In this document: positions 59,220-64,000 of the stretch, piece after piece
Numbering within the stretch: the first letter of the stretch is position 1
Layout: the number at the start of each line of letters is the position of its first letter
NCBI GenBank assembly: GCA_900544025.1
Contig: UQTM01000008.1
Span: 1 to 64,000, forward strand
DNA: 64,000 nt
Origin: an uncultured Odoribacter sp.
GTDB lineage: Bacteria; Bacteroidota; Bacteroidia; Bacteroidales; Marinifilaceae
Direction of reading: 5' to 3'
Position numbers and translations under genes: made by a program
The notes under the pieces: generated by a model
Told to the model about the DNA's origin: nothing
Databases searched by the model: none
Seen by the model: only the letters and a program-made list of their open reading frames with translations

Positions 59220-60602
59220 ATGAAGAAATTTTTCTTATCCTTGTTGGTGAGCGGAATGATTTTACCGGTATTCGCCGAAGGGTATCAGGTGAATGTCTTG
59301 AGTACAAAACAAACAGGAATGGGACATGTAGGGACGGGAATGAAGCTGGGGGCAGAGAGTATGCATTTCAATCCGGCAGGATTGGTTTTTATGGCTAATG
59401 CTTTTGATTTTTCGGCCGGAGTATCGGCCGTTATGGCTAATGCCAAATATACGAAGGGGGATTATTCCGAGAAAACCGACAATCCGCTGAGTTCTCCGGT
59501 CTATGTGTATGCCGGTTTCCGTATCTATGATAATTTTGCAGCAGGTATAGCCTTTACTACTCCTTACGGCAGCTCATTAAAGTGGCCGAAAGATTGGAAA
59601 GGAGCTAATTTGATTCAGGATATTTCTTTGAGGTCTTATGTGATACAGCCTACTTTTTCCTATAAAATTTGCGACCGTTTGAGTATCGGGGCGGGCTTAG
59701 ACCTGGCTATCGGTAAAGTGGAGTTATCGCGCGCCTTATTCAGTCCGGCGGAATTTCAGTTGCTGGGGACGGGGCTTGAGATGAATCCCAATATTCCGGA
59801 AGCGGTGAAAGGACCGATCGTGAATACGATCCGGGAGATAGACGGGGCTGTCCCGGTGGCTGCGACGTTGAACGGAAAGGCGAAAATAAGGGCCGGTTTT
59901 AATGTGGGGATTATGTTCGACGCTTCGGAAAAAGTAACATTGGGCTTGTCTTACCGTTCCCGGATTAAAATGAAAGTAAAATCCGGCGAGGCCGAATTAA
60001 ATTATGCCAGTTGGAAAATAGAGCAGTTGTTTGCACAATTGTCTCAACTGAGTCCCGATATCGCAGTTCCTCCTTTGAATGAAGGGACTTTTAAGGCCGA
60101 ATTGCCCTTGCCTTCCAATACGACTTTGGGGGTGAGCTATCGTCCTTCCAAACGTTGGGAGGTGGCTCTCGATTTGCAGTATGTGGGATGGCAGGCTTAC
60201 GATTCATTGAATGTACAGTTTACCCAGAATGTACTGAACGGTTATTCCATCAAGGCTGAAAAGAATTATAAAAATACAATCATAGCCCGGGTAGGGGGAC
60301 GTTTCAGCGCAACCGAACGTTTAGACGTGCGTGCCGGGATTTATTTCGACCAAAGTCCTATCCGTTCCGATAATTATAATCCGGAAACTCCGGGAATGAA
60401 TAAGATGGGATTTTCAGGCGGCTTGACTTTCGAGCCGGTGGAAAATTTCCAGATCGATTTCGCATTCCTTTATATTCAGGGATTTTGCCGGAACGGTTCT
60501 TATAATTTTACGAATGTCGTGACGAAACAGACCGAAGTGTTTAGCGGCAGGTACCATTCGAATGCTTACACGGCTTCGCTGGGGCTGGCTTATAAGTTCT
60601 GA
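59220..60602 (+). CDS. OmpP1/FadL-family outer membrane transporter
   Basis: A 460-aa protein with a signal peptide (1-19, PVFA|E). The mature start GYQVNVLSTKQTGMGHVGTGMKLGAESMHFNPAGLVFM has the FadL plug signature (Q.GMG...A..NPA). PYGSSLKWPKDWKGANLIQDISLRSYVIQPTFSYKI and LGLSYRSRIKMKVKSGEA are further FadL-family strands. The C-terminal strand ends in Phe (LGLAYKF), as in BAM substrates. It would import long-chain fatty acids or other hydrophobic compounds. Confidence 0.92.
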   Translation: MKKFFLSLLVSGMILPVFAEGYQVNVLSTKQTGMGHVGTGMKLGAESMHFNPAGLVFMANAFDFSAGVSAVMANAKYTKGDYSEKTDNPLSSPVYVYAGFRIYDNFAAGIAFTTPYGSSLKWPKDWKGANLIQDISLRSYVIQPTFSYKICDRLSIGAGLDLAIGKVELSRALFSPAEFQLLGTGLEMNPNIPEAVKGPIVNTIREIDGAVPVAATLNGKAKIRAGFNVGIMFDASEKVTLGLSYRSRIKMKVKSGEAELNYASWKIEQLFAQLSQLSPDIAVPPLNEGTFKAELPLPSNTTLGVSYRPSKRWEVALDLQYVGWQAYDSLNVQFTQNVLNGYSIKAEKNYKNTIIARVGGRFSATERLDVRAGIYFDQSPIRSDNYNPETPGMNKMGFSGGLTFEPVENFQIDFAFLYIQGFCRNGSYNFTNVVTKQTEVFSGRYHSNAYTASLGLAYKF

Positions 60603-60624
60603 TATAAAATATCTTATAGACCGG

Positions 60625-60653
60625 GAGGGGACAATATGATTGTTCCCTCTTTT
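60625..60653 (+). terminator. FadL-gene terminator
   Basis: GAGGGGACAA/TTGTTCCCTC (one G·T) with a 5-nt loop and T-run. Confidence 0.85.
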
Positions 60654-60689
60654 ATTTTAGGATTAAAATTTATTTTATTTAGAAAATAT

Positions 60690-60697
60690 TACCTTTG
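60690..60697 (+). promoter_or_regulatory. GH95-gene promoter -7 box
   Basis: TACCTTTG, 23 bp before the ATG at 60721. The short distance argues for this ATG rather than the in-frame TTG at 60715. Confidence 0.65.
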
Positions 60698-60720
60698 GAA
60701 AAATCAAAACTTTCTTGGGT

Positions 60721-63159
60721 ATGAAAATAGGTGAATTACTTTTCTGCTTGATGCTGCTGGTCAATATCTTATCGTGCCAGCAAAGCCCTGCTCCCAGCGG
60801 ATTAAGAATCTGGTACAGTGCGCCCGCGCAAAAATGGGAAGAGAGCCTTCCTTTGGGAAACGGACGCTTGGGGGCGATGCCCGACGGAGGTGTATTTAAA
60901 GAGAAAATAACCTTGAACGATATCTCGATGTGGTCGGGAGGGGTGGAAGACGCACGCAATCGTGAAGCTTTAAAGTATTTACCTAAAATTCGGGAATTGC
61001 TGGCTGAAGGAAAGAACGAAGAAGCACAGGAGATGATGTACAGGCATTTCACCTGCGGCGGGGTGGGATCGGCAGAAGGGAACGGAGCAAATGCTCCTTA
61101 CGGTTGCTTTCAGGTGTTGGGAAATTTGAATATAGATTATTTTTTCAGGGATACCGACAGCCTGGAATATACCGATTACGAAAGAGGATTGTCGTTGAAC
61201 GATGCTGTGGCATGGACAAATTTCAAATTGGGGAAAACCCGGTATAAAAGAGAATATTTTGTTTCGCAGGCTAATGATTTGGTCGTGGTTAAACTGACCG
61301 CCGACCGCGATGGAAAATTGAATTTTGATGTCGGGCTGGATCGCCCGGAACGATTTTCGTGCTACTCCAATGACAATGTGGTGCATATGGAAGGACAGCT
61401 TGAAAATGGATTCAATGGAAAGGGAACCCGTTATATAGCGCAATTAAAGGTGTTGCTTGAAAAAGACAAAGGGTCTTTATTTGCAGACTCGGCTGTGATC
61501 CATGTAAACGGTGCGACTACGGCTTATATTTTGGTGTCGGCGGGAACGGATTTTCAGAATCCCGATTATGTGCAAACTGTGACGGCTTTGTTGAAGGAGG
61601 CCGAAACGAAGTCTTATAAGGAATTGAAACAGGCGCATACCGATAAATATAAAGAGAAATTCGACCGGGTGGAGTTGAATTTGGGACAGGCAAGGGAGGA
61701 CTTGCCGACCGATAAACGGCTTGCCGGTTTCCAGGATCAGGATGAACCGGCTTTAGCTGCCCTTTATTTTCAATATGGGCGTTATTTAATGATTTCGGGG
61801 ACCCGCGAAAATTCTTTGCCTTTGAATTTGCAGGGATTGTGGGCGAATACCGTACAGACTCCCTGGAACGGTGATTATCATTTGAATATTAATTTGCAGA
61901 TGAATTATTGGCCGGCGGAGGTGGCGAATCTGGCAGAGCTGCATTTGCCTTTGATCGAGCTGACCAAAGGATTGGTGCCGTCCGGCGAGGTGACCGCCCA
62001 AACCTTTTACGGAGCGGATGGCTGGGTGGCTCATATGATGACCAATCCTTGGCAATTTACGGCTCCCGGAGAAAAGGCTTCGTGGGGGGCGACGAATACG
62101 GGGGGAGCCTGGCTGTGCCGCCATTTATGGGAACATTATGTGTTTTGTCCGGATAAGGCTTATTTGAAAGAGGTCTATCCTGTGATGAAGGATGCCGCCC
62201 GTTTCTTTTTGTCGTCTATGGTCATCGAGCCTAAGAACGGCTGGCTGGTGACTTCTCCTTCTTCTTCTCCGGAAAACGGTTTTTATATGCCGGGCAGTGA
62301 CCGTCCGGTGTATATTTGCATGGGACCGACTATGGATATTGAAATTGTGAGGGAATTGTTTACCAATACCATGCAGGCCGCTCAAATTTTAGGAACCGAT
62401 GAGAAGCTGGCGGGACAATTGCAGGAAGCGATACAGAAATTACCTCCTTTCCAGATTAGCCCCAAAGGCGGATATTTGCAGGAATGGCTGGAAGATTACC
62501 GGGAAACGGATGTGCATCACCGGCATGTTTCGCATTTGTTCGGACTTTATCCGGCTAACCAGATTTCTATGGATACTCCGGAACTGGCGGAAGCTGCCCG
62601 TAAAACGCTGGAACGGCGGGGTGACGAGGCTACCGGATGGTCGAAAGCCTGGAAAATTAATTTTTGGGCGCGGTTGCATGATGGTAACCGGGCGTATCGT
62701 TTACTGAAAGGGCTTTTAAAGCCTGTAATGGTGAACGGTGAAATTGTTTACAAAGGAGGCGGCACTTATCCCAATCTGTTCTGTGCACATCCTCCTTTTC
62801 AGATCGATGGGAATTTCGGCGGTTGTGCCGGGATTGCAGAGATGTTGCTGCAAAGCCAGCAGGGATATATCGAGTTGTTGCCTGCTATTCCGGATGGCTG
62901 GACAGAAGGCCGTTTTAAAGGATTACGGGCACGGGGAGGCGTGATTGTGGATGCGGAATGGAAAAATCAGAAGTTAGCGAAAGCGAACTTCCGGGCGGAA
63001 GCCGATGTAAAATTAAAGGTAAAAATTCCTGATTACATTATGTCGATAAGAAGCAGCCGGGAACAGTTTGACGTTTCATCCCGATATATAGAATGTTCTT
63101 TGAAAAAGGGAGAATCCCTGGGGGTAGAGTTTAAACCTGTGTCAAATTATGTAAAATAG
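60721..63159 (+). CDS. GH95 α-1,2-L-fucosidase lipoprotein
   Basis: An 812-aa lipoprotein (signal ending LLVNILSC, Cys19). It has the GH95 N-terminal β-domain (WYSAPAQKWEESLPLGNGRLGAMPDGG), a helical-barrel catalytic domain with WNGDYHLNINLQMNYWPAEVAN (Asn pair that activates water), the general-acid region around TSPSSSPENGF, and CAHPPFQIDGNFGG (Asp). GH95 enzymes invert and remove terminal α-1,2-fucose from mucin and milk glycans. With M60, GH123 and GH97 it points to host-glycan use. An aldo/keto reductase gene follows on the same strand. Confidence 0.9.
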   Translation: MKIGELLFCLMLLVNILSCQQSPAPSGLRIWYSAPAQKWEESLPLGNGRLGAMPDGGVFKEKITLNDISMWSGGVEDARNREALKYLPKIRELLAEGKNEEAQEMMYRHFTCGGVGSAEGNGANAPYGCFQVLGNLNIDYFFRDTDSLEYTDYERGLSLNDAVAWTNFKLGKTRYKREYFVSQANDLVVVKLTADRDGKLNFDVGLDRPERFSCYSNDNVVHMEGQLENGFNGKGTRYIAQLKVLLEKDKGSLFADSAVIHVNGATTAYILVSAGTDFQNPDYVQTVTALLKEAETKSYKELKQAHTDKYKEKFDRVELNLGQAREDLPTDKRLAGFQDQDEPALAALYFQYGRYLMISGTRENSLPLNLQGLWANTVQTPWNGDYHLNINLQMNYWPAEVANLAELHLPLIELTKGLVPSGEVTAQTFYGADGWVAHMMTNPWQFTAPGEKASWGATNTGGAWLCRHLWEHYVFCPDKAYLKEVYPVMKDAARFFLSSMVIEPKNGWLVTSPSSSPENGFYMPGSDRPVYICMGPTMDIEIVRELFTNTMQAAQILGTDEKLAGQLQEAIQKLPPFQISPKGGYLQEWLEDYRETDVHHRHVSHLFGLYPANQISMDTPELAEAARKTLERRGDEATGWSKAWKINFWARLHDGNRAYRLLKGLLKPVMVNGEIVYKGGGTYPNLFCAHPPFQIDGNFGGCAGIAEMLLQSQQGYIELLPAIPDGWTEGRFKGLRARGGVIVDAEWKNQKLAKANFRAEADVKLKVKIPDYIMSIRSSREQFDVSSRYIECSLKKGESLGVEFKPVSNYVK

Positions 63160-63222
63160 TAACCGGATGGTGCCGGATTTTCGTAATACAGTCAGACTTT
63201 AGAACAATTAAATGATAAATTT

Positions 63223-64000
63223 ATGGAATACAGAAAATTAGTTCGTACGGATTTAAGACTGTCGGTCGTTACTTTTGGCTCCTGGGCGGCAGGAGGATGG
63301 ATGTGGGGAAAAGCGGATCACAAAGCAGCGGTGGAAGCGATAAAGGCTTCTTATGAGTTGGGGGTGACTTCCATAGACACTGCGCCGATATATGGGCAGG
63401 GAGAGAGCGAAAGGGTAGTAGGAGAGGCGATAAAAGGTATTCCGCGTGATAAGGTGCAGATACTCACTAAATACGGTATGCGTTGGGATTTGGCAAAAGG
63501 AGAGTTTGCTTTTAAAAGTAAAAACAATCAGGGAAAAGATATAGATATCTATAAATATGCCGGAAAAGAAAGCGTTATCAAAGAGTGCGAAAACAGTTTG
63601 CGCCGCTTGGGAACGGATTATATAGACCTTTATCAAATTCATTGGCCAGATAGTACCACTCCTTTGAGTGAGACTTTCGAGGCGGTGGAACGGCTGATCG
63701 AACAAGGCAAAGTGCGGTATGCGGGAGTTTGTAATTATGATGCCGCTTTGATGGAGGATGCCGGGAAAGTGATCGATCTGGTTTCCGACCAGATTCCGTA
63801 TAGCATGGTAAACCGGGGAACCGACCGGGAAACCATTCCTTATTGTATGCGGAATGAAAAGGCGGTGATTGTTTACAGCCCTCTGGAACGGGGATTATTG
63901 ACCGGAAAAATGAAACCGGGATATGCTTTTGCAGAAGGCGACCACCGGAAAAACAATCCGTTTTTTACGGACGATAGCATCGAGCGTACAAATGCGTTTT
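63223..64000 (+). CDS. Aldo/keto reductase, C-terminus cut by window edge
   Basis: An open frame from an ATG at 63223 runs through the right edge (259 codons visible). It has the full catalytic tetrad: Asp in VTSIDTAPIYGQGESE (with the Tyr of IYG), Lys in ILTKYGM and His in YQIHWPDST. VRYAGVCNYDAALM and VIVYSPLERGLLTGKM are the family's NADPH-side motifs. It resembles bacterial general stress/AKR11-13-type reductases. Position after the fucosidase gene allows a sugar-derived substrate, but nothing in the sequence shows it. Confidence 0.9.
   Translation, partial: MEYRKLVRTDLRLSVVTFGSWAAGGWMWGKADHKAAVEAIKASYELGVTSIDTAPIYGQGESERVVGEAIKGIPRDKVQILTKYGMRWDLAKGEFAFKSKNNQGKDIDIYKYAGKESVIKECENSLRRLGTDYIDLYQIHWPDSTTPLSETFEAVERLIEQGKVRYAGVCNYDAALMEDAGKVIDLVSDQIPYSMVNRGTDRETIPYCMRNEKAVIVYSPLERGLLTGKMKPGYAFAEGDHRKNNPFFTDDSIERTNAF

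Overview
The window is Bacteroidales chromosome carrying part of an integrated mobile element at its left end. The assignment rests on the promoters (TAnnTTTG -7 boxes upstream of many genes), serine palmitoyltransferase for sphingolipids, the three-subunit fumarate reductase, and lipoprotein/β-barrel families typical of the order (DUF3098, DUF4270, NVEALA, BACON/M60, GH97, GH95, GH123). The genus cannot be fixed by eye; a gut commensal is likely from the mucin/host-glycan enzymes.

1-~10.55 kb is visibly AT-richer and is the right-hand part of an integrative element. It carries a tyrosine recombinase (9293-10501) beside a tRNA-Leu/tRNA-Gly pair, a higBA toxin-antitoxin pair, an SF2-helicase-like protein with no Walker A lysine, a RadC-like JAB protein with no metal ligands, a DUF3871-like protein running off the left edge, and several unrecognised proteins. 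Its intergenic DNA holds diverged copies of structured non-coding repeats whose stems differ in a compensatory way.

10.6-17.7 kb is core genome: two tRNAs, ftsX, DUF3098, uppP, truB, queA, an M48 lipoprotein protease and a GH123-type glycosidase. 17.9-19.8 kb is a small secreted-peptide locus: a Cys-rich NVEALA-like peptide gene (frameshifted here), a 6-bladed β-propeller lipoprotein and a thioredoxin-like lipoprotein. 20.4-26 kb has spt, bamD-rpoZ-coaBC, and pyrBI behind a structured leader that ends in a terminator.

26-47 kb: M60 mucin-type peptidase, manA, an α/β hydrolase, the fumarate reductase operon, a GH3-serine hydrolase fusion, a TlpA-like lipoprotein, a DUF4270/outer-membrane barrel operon diverging from a Kelch lipoprotein, and a TPR protein. 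46.5-64 kb: a TrpB2-type tryptophan synthase β subunit with a complete Trp attenuator (18-aa leader peptide with two Trp codons, antiterminator, terminator), an HTH regulator, a phosphofructokinase with PPi-type residues, an overlapping glycosyltransferase-sigma factor-CarboxypepD operon, ompH, a second glycosyltransferase, an SRPBCC protein, an oxidoreductase-GH97 pair, an S4 protein, FadL, a GH95 fucosidase and the start of an aldo/keto reductase.
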